Assembly (NCBI GenBank): GCA_937885345.1
Contig: CAKZZH010000102.1
Span: 1-29,596, forward strand
Length of the DNA: 29,596 nucleotides
DNA from: an uncultured Lachnospiraceae bacterium
GTDB taxonomy: Bacteria > Bacillota > Clostridia > Lachnospirales > Lachnospiraceae
Direction of reading: 5' to 3'
The position numbers and the translations under genes are program-made. Each line of letters opens with the position of its first letter. The stretch's first letter is position 1. Shown piece after piece: positions 22,768 to 29,596 of this stretch. The notes below the pieces were generated by a model. It was not told where the DNA came from and made no database searches. It was given only the letters and a program-made list of their open reading frames with translations.

Positions 22768-24885
22768 TTATCCGATTTCGCGCTTTACAAGTATGGTTCC
22801 GGAAAGAGGCGGCATTGTTATTTCAAGCGTACCTGCCACAACCTTATATTCTCCGCAGTCAATAAGATATCCGTTTTCAAGGCTTAGGATTCTCTGATCC
22901 ATTATATCTCCGTCAAGAACACCGAGTTCCCAGACATGTATACGCAGTTTTTTCTCATTGTTATCATTATTGATTATGGTTACGGCCTTGCTTCCCTTCA
23001 TAAAACGTCCGAAGCTTATAACACCGTATTCGCCGTGAAGCCTTATATACGATCCGGTATTAAGCGCCGGGACTTCCTTATGTACCTTGATGACCGCCTT
23101 ATGGAATTTGATGAGTTCCACATCCTCATGTCCCCAGGGGTAGGTTCTTCTGCAGTCGGGGTCGGTCCATCCGCAAACTCCGGCTTCATCTCCGTAATAG
23201 ATGGTAGGCGCTCCCGGCCAGGACATCTGCACGATAACAGCTTCCTTAAGAGTCGGTACAACAACACCTTCTTCAGCGGCCTTGGGGCCTCTTGATTCGG
23301 TTCTTCCAACTGTTCTGTTCGTTCTTGTAAGGAATCTCGAATGATCGTGATTACTCAGTTCGTTCATTGCAATTCTTGTGGGCGAACCGCCAAGAAGCGA
23401 CATATTGTGCGTCATATCGTCAAAGAAATATGTGGCATTACCTATTTTATCGGGATTAAACGAATCACTGTGTTTCTCCATGCCGGTAAGGAACCAGGTA
23501 AGAGGCTCCATAAACGCATCGTAATTCATTACGGTATCCCACTGATCGCCCTGAAGCCAGCTCGATGCGTCGCCATAATGCTCGGCAAGAATTACCGCTT
23601 CGGGATTGGCGCTTTTAACGGCATCCCTGAAACGCGCCCAGAAATAATGGTTGTATTCCGGGCTGAGTCCGAGATCCGCAGCCACATCAAGGCGCCAGCC
23701 GTCAACGTTATAAGGCGGCGATACCCATTTGCGACCGATCTCGATAATATAATCCTCAAGTTCCTTAGAGCCCTCATAGTTAAGCTTGGGCAGGGTGTCA
23801 AAGCCCCACCATCCGTTATATGTATGGTTGTAAGGCCATGCATTTTCATCGTTAAACTGGAAGAAGGAACTGTACGGGCTGTCCTTACTGACATATGCGC
23901 CTGTAGAGAAGCCTTCTACTCCCTCGTATATTCTCTCGCGATCGAGCCATTTGTTGAAGGACCCGCAGTGATTGAACACACCGTCCATGATCACTCGCAT
24001 ACCGCGTCTGTGTATCTCATCTACAAGCATCGCAAAATAAGCGTTGCTGGCCTCGAGATTTCTGAGGGATGTCACTCTGGAAATAAATCTTGTGGCATGC
24101 TGGTTGACATTATCGCCCTCGGGAAGCACATCACCGCGATCATCGGCAATTACACCGATATGCGGATCTATATAATCATAATCCTGACTGTCATATTTGT
24201 GATTGGAGGGTGATACGAAGAGCGGGTTAAAATATATACACTGCACTCCGAGATCCTGCAGATAATCAAGCTTCTGCATAACACCGGCCAAGTCTCCGCC
24301 GTAGAATTCCCTGACATCCATCGATGCGGGATATCTGTCCCAATTATCCACATGATGAACATGATCACCGATATACGAATATTCGTCGGTAAGAACATCA
24401 TTCGTCTTATCGCCATTGCAGAATCTGTCAACATATATCTGATACATAACGGCTCCGCGCACCCACTCAGGTGTGACAAAGCCCGGATTGATCTTGAAAT
24501 TGTAAAACTGATTAAGCTCGCTTCTTGCTCCAAGCTGATTGTAAAACAGAAGTGTCTTGCCCGAATACACCTCAAAATAATAGCTTACAACAGCTTCCTC
24601 AACATGTATCGTCGTCGTGTAATAGTCGAATTTCTTGTCTCTTGAAGCCTTCTGCATATCGTAGGATATACCATCAACAATGAGTCTTACAGTGTCAACA
24701 TTATATCTTACGGTACGGAATTTGATCAGTACATCGCTGTTCTTCGGAGGTTCCGCAGGCGTTCTGAACTGCTCGGTAGCATCATGAAACAAGCCCTTCT
24801 CCTTAAGAGTCGGCCTGAGATTGCACAGATACATCCAGCGCTTTTCACTTGTAGGTGCCGAAGCAAACTGCTTGATTAATTCCAT
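22768..24885 (-). CDS. GH13 neopullulanase/cyclomaltodextrinase-like alpha-glycosidase
   Basis: This 705-residue intracellular alpha-amylase-superfamily enzyme likely hydrolyses maltodextrins, cyclodextrins or pullulan fragments. Residues 1-135 form a CBM34-like N-domain. The barrel shows region I DGVFNH (301-306), region II GWRLDVA with nucleophile Asp400, region III ILAEHYG with acid/base Glu435, and region IV SNHDHS with Asp514. WVRGAVMYQIYVDRFCNGD is the classic neopullulanase-type barrel start. A C-terminal beta domain follows from about 625. There is no signal peptide. The ATG has GGGAG upstream and a good promoter at 24934-24962. The TetR gene follows in the same transcript. It has no obvious link to the polyketide-like operon. 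Confidence 0.92.
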   Translation of the reverse strand: MELIKQFASAPTSEKRWMYLCNLRPTLKEKGLFHDATEQFRTPAEPPKNSDVLIKFRTVRYNVDTVRLIVDGISYDMQKASRDKKFDYYTTTIHVEEAVVSYYFEVYSGKTLLFYNQLGARSELNQFYNFKINPGFVTPEWVRGAVMYQIYVDRFCNGDKTNDVLTDEYSYIGDHVHHVDNWDRYPASMDVREFYGGDLAGVMQKLDYLQDLGVQCIYFNPLFVSPSNHKYDSQDYDYIDPHIGVIADDRGDVLPEGDNVNQHATRFISRVTSLRNLEASNAYFAMLVDEIHRRGMRVIMDGVFNHCGSFNKWLDRERIYEGVEGFSTGAYVSKDSPYSSFFQFNDENAWPYNHTYNGWWGFDTLPKLNYEGSKELEDYIIEIGRKWVSPPYNVDGWRLDVAADLGLSPEYNHYFWARFRDAVKSANPEAVILAEHYGDASSWLQGDQWDTVMNYDAFMEPLTWFLTGMEKHSDSFNPDKIGNATYFFDDMTHNMSLLGGSPTRIAMNELSNHDHSRFLTRTNRTVGRTESRGPKAAEEGVVVPTLKEAVIVQMSWPGAPTIYYGDEAGVCGWTDPDCRRTYPWGHEDVELIKFHKAVIKVHKEVPALNTGSYIRLHGEYGVISFGRFMKGSKAVTIINNDNNEKKLRIHVWELGVLDGDIMDQRILSLENGYLIDCGEYKVVAGTLEITMPPLSGTILVKREIG

Positions 24886-24933
24886 TTCCAGCTCCCGATA
24901 TGAGCATTTAAATATAAGCTCACATACCGCTTT

Positions 24934-24962
24934 ATTTTACAATAAAATGCGAAATTATGCAA
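24934..24962 (-). promoter_or_regulatory. Predicted promoter of the GH13-TetR unit
   Basis: On the minus strand, TTGCAT (24957-24962) and TAAAAT (24934-24939) are separated by exactly 17 bases. This gives a leader of about 40 nt. Just downstream of the expected start, TGAGC and GCTCA form a 5-bp inverted repeat (24901-24905 with 24918-24922) that could be an operator half-pair or a leader hairpin. Confidence 0.5.
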
Positions 24963-25213
24963 ATCGAAAAGCCCCTTTTAGCCCTTACAGAGTCGCATTC
25001 TTTCACTGTTTTTTCATCATATGTAAAATATGCACAAAAACTCATATCATTTTTTATAAACTTTGTGCAGACTTAAGCCATCGGGGTGTGTATTATACTA
25101 TTTGTACCCCCCAATACATTATATAGTTTTACTACACCCCATAAGAAACGAAATACCTTCTCCGAAATCGGCAGCAACCCCGCTGCCGATTTCACTTTGT
25201 CCAAAAGACATTC
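24963..25213. other. AT-rich intergenic stretch with two inverted repeats
   Basis: No gene is supported in this interval, the bulk of the roughly 400-nt gap between the GH13 start and the ftsH stop. Two structures are visible. GGGGTGT (25083-25089) and ACACCCC (25134-25140) form a widely spaced inverted repeat enclosing two minus-strand TATAAT hexamers (25092-25097 and 25118-25123) that lack good -35 partners. A perfect 12-bp hairpin spans 25164-25193 with a 6-base loop and no T-run. The rest shows nothing recognisable. Confidence 0.5.
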
Positions 25214-25262
25214 AAAACCCCTCTGACACGTGTATATCGCATATACCGCGCACAGAGGGGTT
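25214..25262 (-). terminator. Terminator downstream of ftsH
   Basis: AACCCCTCTG (25216-25225) and CAGAGGGGTT (25253-25262) form a 10-bp stem whose 27-base loop holds a second stem, GTATAT/ATATAC. On the minus strand the outer stem ends in TTTT. It lies about 30 nt after the ftsH stop codon and is the natural end of the divIC-tilS-hpt-ftsH region. Confidence 0.65.
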
Positions 25263-25289
25263 ATATCATATCAGGCCTTCGCCGTCTCT

Positions 25290-27140
25290 TTAGAAGAGTG
25301 CTTCGAACTCTTCTCTTGTAATCTTCTCTTTCTCGATAAGAAGCGCTGCTGCCGCTTCAAGAACATTTCTGTGTTCATTGATGATATTGCGGGCTTTGTC
25401 ATAGCACTCGCTTATGATACGTTTAACTTCCTTATCGATCTCACCGGCAACATCCTCACCGTAAGGTCTTGTATGAGCGATGTCTCGACCGATAAATACA
25501 TTATCTTCATCGGTTCCGTAATCAACCGGTCCGATCGAATCCGAAAAGCCGTATTTGGTAACCATGGCTCTTGCAGTCTGTGTAGCCTGCTTGATATCCT
25601 GCGATGCACCCGTTGTGACATCATCAAATATGAGTTCTTCGGCAACTCTTCCGCCAAGATCGACAACGATCTGCTGGAGCATTTTACCCTTGGTATTGAA
25701 CATCTCGTCCTTCTCGGGAAGAGGCATTGTATAGCCCGCTGCGCCCGAGCCCGTAGGAATGATGGACACTGTATGAACAGGGCCGACATCCGGAAGCACA
25801 TGGAAAAGGATCGCATGTCCGGCTTCGTGGTATGCGGTAATCTTCTTCTCCTTCTCGGATATAACCTTGCTCTTCTTCTCCGAGCCGATCCCTACTTTGA
25901 CGAAGGATGCTTCAATATCCTCCTGCGTAATATATCTGCGGTCATTCTTGGCAGCTCTGATAGCCGCCTCATTCATAAGGTTCTCAAGATCCGCACCTGT
26001 AAAGCCTGCGGTTGTTCTTGCAAGATTGTCAAGATCCACATCATCTCCGAGCTGCTTTCCCTTGGCATGAACATCGAGGATCTCTCTTCTTCCCCTTACA
26101 TCAGGCCTTCCGACAAGTATTTTACGATCGAAACGTCCCGGACGAAGGATTGCGGGATCAAGTATATCAACACGGTTGGTAGCTGCCATTACGATAATTC
26201 CGGCATTAACACCGAAACCGTCCATTTCGACAAGGAGCTGATTGAGCGTCTGCTCTCTCTCATCGTGGCCGCCGCCCATACCTGTACCACGGCGTCTTGC
26301 AACCGCATCGATCTCATCTATAAATACGATACAGGGGGAATTCTTCTTGGCATCCTCAAAGAGGTCTCTGACTCTCGAAGCACCGACACCGACGAACATC
26401 TCAACGAAATCGGAACCGGATATCGAGAAGAAAGGAACTCCCGCCTCGCCGGCAACCGCCTTTGCAAGAAGGGTTTTACCGGTACCGGGAGGGCCTGTAA
26501 GGATAACGCCCTTGGGAATCCTTGCACCAAGTCTTATATATTTATCGGGAGTCTTAAGGAAATCAACGATCTCTTCAAGTTCCTCCTTCTCTTCGATAAG
26601 TCCCGCAACATCCTTAAAAGTAACCTTTGCACTCTTAGGATCCGTCATTCTTGCACGGCTCTTACCGAAATTCATAAGCTTGGAATTGGAACCGCCGCCC
26701 GCCTGTCGGGACATATACACGAACATAAACACAATGACAACGGTGACGATTATAAACGGCAAAATAGTGGTAAGGAAGACGCTGTCTCCCTTAACATTCC
26801 TTGCAATAAGGGTTATCTCTGCGTCGCTCTCGACCGACGCATTATAATCGTCTATAAGCTTATATTCTCTGTTAACATCATAAGAATAAAGTGTCTTATC
26901 CTCCTTATTTGATTCCTTGGTAAAGCTTACATATACAACACCTGTCGGTACTTCCTGATTGGGTACGATGATAACCTTCTTGATAATACCATCGCCGAGA
27001 TCATCGACAAAATCTGCGTATGTGTATTTACTGTCTTTACTTGCGCTGTTCTTGATGGCGAATATCACCACAAGTACGATTGCCGCAAATAAAATATAAA
27101 ATATTATTCCTCCGCCGACGGATTTTCTTTTCTGTTCCAA
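25290..27140 (-). CDS. ftsH: ATP-dependent zinc metalloprotease FtsH
   Basis: This 616-residue membrane-anchored AAA+ protease degrades misfolded membrane proteins and short-lived regulators. Two transmembrane segments (about 10-29 and 122-143) flank an extracytoplasmic domain of about 90 residues. The AAA module has Walker A GPPGTGKT (216-223), Walker B IVFIDEIDAV (271-280), the SRH segment ending RPGRFDRK, and the zinc site HEAGH (438-442). The start is TTG: GGAGG lies seven bases upstream and no ATG is as well placed. It follows hpt in the widespread tilS-hpt-ftsH order of Firmicutes. Length and motifs are normal. Confidence 0.97.
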   Translation of the reverse strand: MEQKRKSVGGGIIFYILFAAIVLVVIFAIKNSASKDSKYTYADFVDDLGDGIIKKVIIVPNQEVPTGVVYVSFTKESNKEDKTLYSYDVNREYKLIDDYNASVESDAEITLIARNVKGDSVFLTTILPFIIVTVVIVFMFVYMSRQAGGGSNSKLMNFGKSRARMTDPKSAKVTFKDVAGLIEEKEELEEIVDFLKTPDKYIRLGARIPKGVILTGPPGTGKTLLAKAVAGEAGVPFFSISGSDFVEMFVGVGASRVRDLFEDAKKNSPCIVFIDEIDAVARRRGTGMGGGHDEREQTLNQLLVEMDGFGVNAGIIVMAATNRVDILDPAILRPGRFDRKILVGRPDVRGRREILDVHAKGKQLGDDVDLDNLARTTAGFTGADLENLMNEAAIRAAKNDRRYITQEDIEASFVKVGIGSEKKSKVISEKEKKITAYHEAGHAILFHVLPDVGPVHTVSIIPTGSGAAGYTMPLPEKDEMFNTKGKMLQQIVVDLGGRVAEELIFDDVTTGASQDIKQATQTARAMVTKYGFSDSIGPVDYGTDEDNVFIGRDIAHTRPYGEDVAGEIDKEVKRIISECYDKARNIINEHRNVLEAAAALLIEKEKITREEFEALF

Positions 27141-27183
27141 AGCGGATCCTCCTTCCTGTGCCTGTTACTGTATACTTCAGGCC

Positions 27184-27708
27184 TTAATCAAATCTGACCA
27201 CACCGATGTACGGCAGATTTCTGTATCTTTGATCGTAGTCAAGACCATATCCGACTACGAATTCATCCGGAATCTGAAATCCCACATAATCAACCTTAAG
27301 TCCTTCAACAACCCTTCTGTCGGGCTTGTCAAGGAGTGTGCACAGTCTGAGACTGGCAGGCTTTCTTGCATTCAGTATCTCGGTAAGATGAGACAATGTT
27401 CTTCCCGAATCAATGATGTCCTCAACTATAAGCACATCCTTACCGATGAGCGGCTCATCAAGATCCTTTACGATCTTCACGATCCCGCTTGAATCCGTTC
27501 CCGAGCCATAGCTTGAAACAGACATAAAATCAAGGCTCACCGAAAGATCCACTCTCTTAGCCAATTCGCACATAAAAGGCGCGCCGCCCTTAAGAATACA
27601 GATCATGTGCACCGTCTTACCCTTGTAATCCTCGGTAATCTGTTTACCGATCTCGGCAATACGCCTATTAATATCCTCTTCGCTTATCATAAGCTCAACA
27701 TGTTCCAT
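27184..27708 (-). CDS. hpt: Hypoxanthine phosphoribosyltransferase
   Basis: This 174-residue purine-salvage enzyme makes IMP and GMP from hypoxanthine or guanine plus PRPP. The PRPP-binding motif VEDIIDSGRTL (95-105) is textbook. ILKGGAPF (38-45) and the C-terminal PDEFVVGYGLDY nucleobase segment also match. It is a cytoplasmic type I phosphoribosyltransferase of normal length. It starts 15 nt after the tilS stop and ends 43 nt before the ftsH start, so all three are probably cotranscribed. In Bacillus, Hpt and TilS are reported to act with FtsH expression; nothing here tests that. Confidence 0.96.
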   Translation of the reverse strand: MEHVELMISEEDINRRIAEIGKQITEDYKGKTVHMICILKGGAPFMCELAKRVDLSVSLDFMSVSSYGSGTDSSGIVKIVKDLDEPLIGKDVLIVEDIIDSGRTLSHLTEILNARKPASLRLCTLLDKPDRRVVEGLKVDYVGFQIPDEFVVGYGLDYDQRYRNLPYIGVVRFD

Positions 27709-27723
27709 GACCGATCGACCTCA

Positions 27724-29127
27724 CTATACAGCTTTAATTGTAACGACCAGAACGCGTTTGGTCGTATCCGTGATCTTGAATGCATTACTGATCCTGCCGC
27801 CCACAACCCACACAATATGGTCGTCCATGGCAAGCAGGGCCGCCTCGTCACGAAGCCTTGAAGGAACCTTTTTGTCGATGAAATAATCCTTCAGTTTCTT
27901 CTTGTGACCGGCATCGTCCATAACCAGATAATCACCGCTTCTGCGGCTTCTCAAAACAAGATTGCCATTTATTTTATCATAATCAAAGAATTTAGTATAG
28001 AGATGATTTACAATGGGGCGCGTGCCGTCCCAGTCTATAAGTTCAAATCTGTATTCATCGCCTCGATAGACCACAAGTTCGCGACTGTCTGCAAGCTCCT
28101 TGATGTCAATGAGAACCTCAGGCTCACTCTGACCCGATGCATGGTTATCCGGTATCTTACTCTCGTTAAAAATGTATATTCCGTCCTGCTCGGCTCTTAG
28201 CGTTACACCACCGCGTAGCGTAAGAATCGTACCACTGTCGGCATTGATAAGATCCAGCGCCCTCTGATAGTGCTCCGATCCGATGTCTTTGAGGCTTCCC
28301 GCTACCTGAGAGATCGCTCTCATCATAACACGCATAATGATATAAGGATCTTCCTCATAAAGTCCCTTCACAAGGAGACCGTCCTTTTCCACGCTTACGC
28401 AGCGCAGAACCGCCTCGTCCGTCATTCTCTCTATATAGTCTTCCGCCTGTCCCGCTCTCTGCGACAAACCTACAATATTCTTAACGGCCTGTTTATTGAT
28501 ATTACGCTCGGCATAAGGAATAAGTTGTGTCCGAATCTTGTTGCGGATAAAGGAAATATCGCCGTTGGTGGAATCTTCCATATATCCGAAGCCTCTGCTA
28601 CTAAGGATCTCTAAAATGTCACTCTTGGACTGATTAAGAAGCGGCCTTATAATATTGCCGCTTACAGGCTGCATACCACGTATGCCCCTGATCCCGCTGC
28701 CTCTGAACATATTGTAGAGAACCGTTTCTGCCTGGTCGTTCATATGGTGAGCAACTGCAATTCTCGCGTTGTCATACTCGCTTGCAACGGAATTAAATGC
28801 CTCATATCTGAGCATTCTTCCGGCTTCTTCCTCTCCCATTCCATGTTCCCTTGCATAGGCGGGAACATCAAAATAGAATTCACGAAGCGTAACACCGTAT
28901 CTCTCGCAGAGTCTGCGGCAGAAATCCCTGTCTCTGTCAGCCTCCGCACCTCTTATGCCATGATGAACATGCACCGCCGTAAGCCCGGTATTACGGTCCC
29001 GCAGCATCTCGTGAAGAACATAAAAAAGACATACCGAATCACTGCCACCCGATAATCCGATAACAACATGATCGCAGTTATTAAGCATGCCCTGTTCTTT
29101 TACAAATTCAACTATGTCATCATACAT
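27724..29127 (-). CDS. tilS: tRNA(Ile) lysidine synthetase
   Basis: TilS adds lysine to C34 of tRNA-Ile2 (CAU anticodon), making it read AUA; it is essential. The 467 residues start with the PP-loop ATPase motif SGGSDS (26-31), the family hallmark, followed by HVHHGIRG and VAHHMNDQAET. The C-terminal substrate-binding domain contains NLVLRSRRSGD and KKLKDYFIDKKVP. The ATG has no visible ribosome site. It lies only five bases after the T-run of a strong terminator that closes the upstream divIC-like gene, so initiation or transcription here must be unusual. An in-frame ATG at codon 14 is the only near alternative and would still keep the PP-loop. Confidence 0.95.
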   Translation of the reverse strand: MYDDIVEFVKEQGMLNNCDHVVIGLSGGSDSVCLFYVLHEMLRDRNTGLTAVHVHHGIRGAEADRDRDFCRRLCERYGVTLREFYFDVPAYAREHGMGEEEAGRMLRYEAFNSVASEYDNARIAVAHHMNDQAETVLYNMFRGSGIRGIRGMQPVSGNIIRPLLNQSKSDILEILSSRGFGYMEDSTNGDISFIRNKIRTQLIPYAERNINKQAVKNIVGLSQRAGQAEDYIERMTDEAVLRCVSVEKDGLLVKGLYEEDPYIIMRVMMRAISQVAGSLKDIGSEHYQRALDLINADSGTILTLRGGVTLRAEQDGIYIFNESKIPDNHASGQSEPEVLIDIKELADSRELVVYRGDEYRFELIDWDGTRPIVNHLYTKFFDYDKINGNLVLRSRRSGDYLVMDDAGHKKKLKDYFIDKKVPSRLRDEAALLAMDDHIVWVVGGRISNAFKITDTTKRVLVVTIKAV

Positions 29128-29132
29128 AAGTT

Positions 29133-29161
29133 AAAAAAAGCGCTTACATCCGGTAAGCGCT
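29133..29161 (-). terminator. Strong terminator between the divIC-like gene and tilS
   Basis: On the minus strand, AGCGCTTAC (29153-29161) pairs perfectly with GTAAGCGCT (29139-29147) around a 5-base loop. It is followed directly by seven T (29133-29139, sharing the last stem base). The first arm overlaps the divIC-like stop codon and the T-run ends five bases before the tilS ATG. Confidence 0.85.
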
Positions 29162-29489
29162 ATTCCTCCGACTTGAAAATTATTTCATCCGGATACACAA
29201 GCCCGAATTTGGATCGTGCAACATCCTCAACAAATTGCTTGGTAAAAGTATATTTGTAATATTCGTCAAGCTCTTCGCTTCTCGCTTCTTCGGATTCGTA
29301 TTCCTCCGAAAGAGATGCCAGCTTCGCAGCGGATTCGGCATTGGAAGCCTCAATCTGCGATGCTTTTCGCATTATTATAAATCCCACAACTCCAAGTAGC
29401 ACAAGCATTGCAAGTGCTGTTGCGATCATTGAAGATCTGCTGTGGGTAACATTTGAACTTCTTCGCTTGACTGTTTTATTTCTTCCCAT
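29160..29489 (-). CDS. Septum formation initiator (DivIC/FtsB-like)
   Basis: This 109-residue bitopic membrane protein has a basic cytoplasmic N-terminus (residues 1-20), one transmembrane helix (about 21-41) and a heptad-rich coiled coil (about 43-80). It ends in a conserved-looking VEDVARSKFGLVYPDEIIF tail typical of DivIC/FtsB/FtsL-like divisome subunits. The reading frame stays open to 29588, but the residues before MGRNK look non-conserved. The ATG at 29489 gives the standard DivIC start, although no good ribosome site precedes it. Position just before tilS is the common Firmicute arrangement (divIC upstream of tilS). The start is moderately certain and the family is firm. Confidence 0.85.
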   Translation of the reverse strand: MGRNKTVKRRSSNVTHSRSSMIATALAMLVLLGVVGFIIMRKASQIEASNAESAAKLASLSEEYESEEARSEELDEYYKYTFTKQFVEDVARSKFGLVYPDEIIFKSEE

Positions 29490-29495
29490 ATTCAA

Positions 29496-29524
29496 AATAT
29501 ATACCATATTAAAGGTTTTTTCAA
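29496..29524 (-). promoter_or_regulatory. Predicted promoter at the divIC-like start
   Basis: On the minus strand, TTGAAA (29519-29524) and TATATT (29496-29501) are spaced by 17 bases, each matching consensus at 5 of 6 positions. Only six bases separate the -10 from the ATG at 29489, so transcription from it would start at or next to the A of the ATG, giving a leaderless message, unless translation begins further in. Confidence 0.35.
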
Positions 29525-29596
29525 GATTTATTGCAGACATGGGTCGGGTAAATTTACTGTAGGAATTAACAGAATATAAGACATCCATGAATCTCA

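Noticed and set aside
25230..26912. Plus-strand open frame of 560 codons opposite ftsH
   Set aside because: It is an antisense shadow of a highly conserved gene; the composition is atypical and no motif is recognisable.
1..29596. CRISPR arrays, insertion sequences, prophage genes, tRNA or rRNA
   Set aside because: No regularly spaced repeats, transposase or integrase motifs, terminal inverted repeats or clover-leaf/rRNA segments were seen by eye on either strand; a covariance-model scan was not possible.

Overview
The window looks like the chromosome of a low-to-mid GC Firmicute, most likely a Lachnospiraceae member (Butyrivibrio/Pseudobutyrivibrio/Roseburia-like). This is an inference from the divIC-tilS-hpt-ftsH housekeeping order, the strong GGAGG ribosome sites, the galactoside and starch-type glycosidases with a GPH transporter, and a biotin-dependent carboxyltransferase of the MmdA/PccB type. 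Almost every gene lies on the minus strand; the only plus-strand gene is a small membrane protein at the left end.

Layout, left to right. (1) 1-515: a small two-helix membrane protein with its own promoter and a probably bidirectional terminator. (2) 571-3045: a carboxyltransferase and FabD, a malonyl-CoA/malonyl-ACP supply pair transcribed leftward. (3) 3224-11998: a galactoside operon, read from right to left as TetR regulator, GH2 beta-galactosidase-like enzyme, GT-B/MGDG-synthase-like protein, GPH sugar transporter and GH36 alpha-galactosidase. (4) 12283-22023: a ten-gene leftward operon with the parts list of a highly reducing type II polyketide (polyene-like) system: MntP-like membrane protein, acyltransferase, ACP, patatin-like hydrolase, flavodoxin-type oxidoreductase, second acyltransferase, acyl-AMP-ligase-like protein, second ACP, a fused ketosynthase plus chain-length-factor-like protein, FabG-type ketoreductase and FabZ-type dehydratase. 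(5) 22159-24885: a TetR regulator downstream of a GH13 neopullulanase-like enzyme. (6) 25290-29489: ftsH, hpt, tilS and a divIC/FtsB-like gene.

The most interesting element is region 4, to which the malonyl-supply pair of region 2 probably contributes. One 797-residue protein joins an intact Cys-His-His ketosynthase to a second thiolase-fold domain that has lost all three catalytic residues, as in KS/CLF pairs of type II PKSs and aryl-polyene systems. It is combined with KR, DH, two ACPs, two PlsC-type acyltransferases and an AMP-ligase-like protein whose ATP P-loop and C-terminal lysine motifs are degenerate. No aromatic starter gene (ammonia lyase), LolA-type carrier, ABC exporter, thioesterase or phosphopantetheinyl transferase is in the window, so it is neither a standard aryl-polyene nor a granadaene cluster. 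My working inference is a polyene or unusual acyl chain built on ACP and moved to a membrane lipid.

Regulation visible in the sequence: a 21-bp palindrome sits just upstream of the ten-gene operon and next to the TetR gene at 22159. GC-rich hairpins lie in the gaps on both sides of the first ACP gene and between the KS and FabG genes. Strong terminators separate most modules. No tRNA, rRNA, CRISPR array or insertion sequence was recognised.
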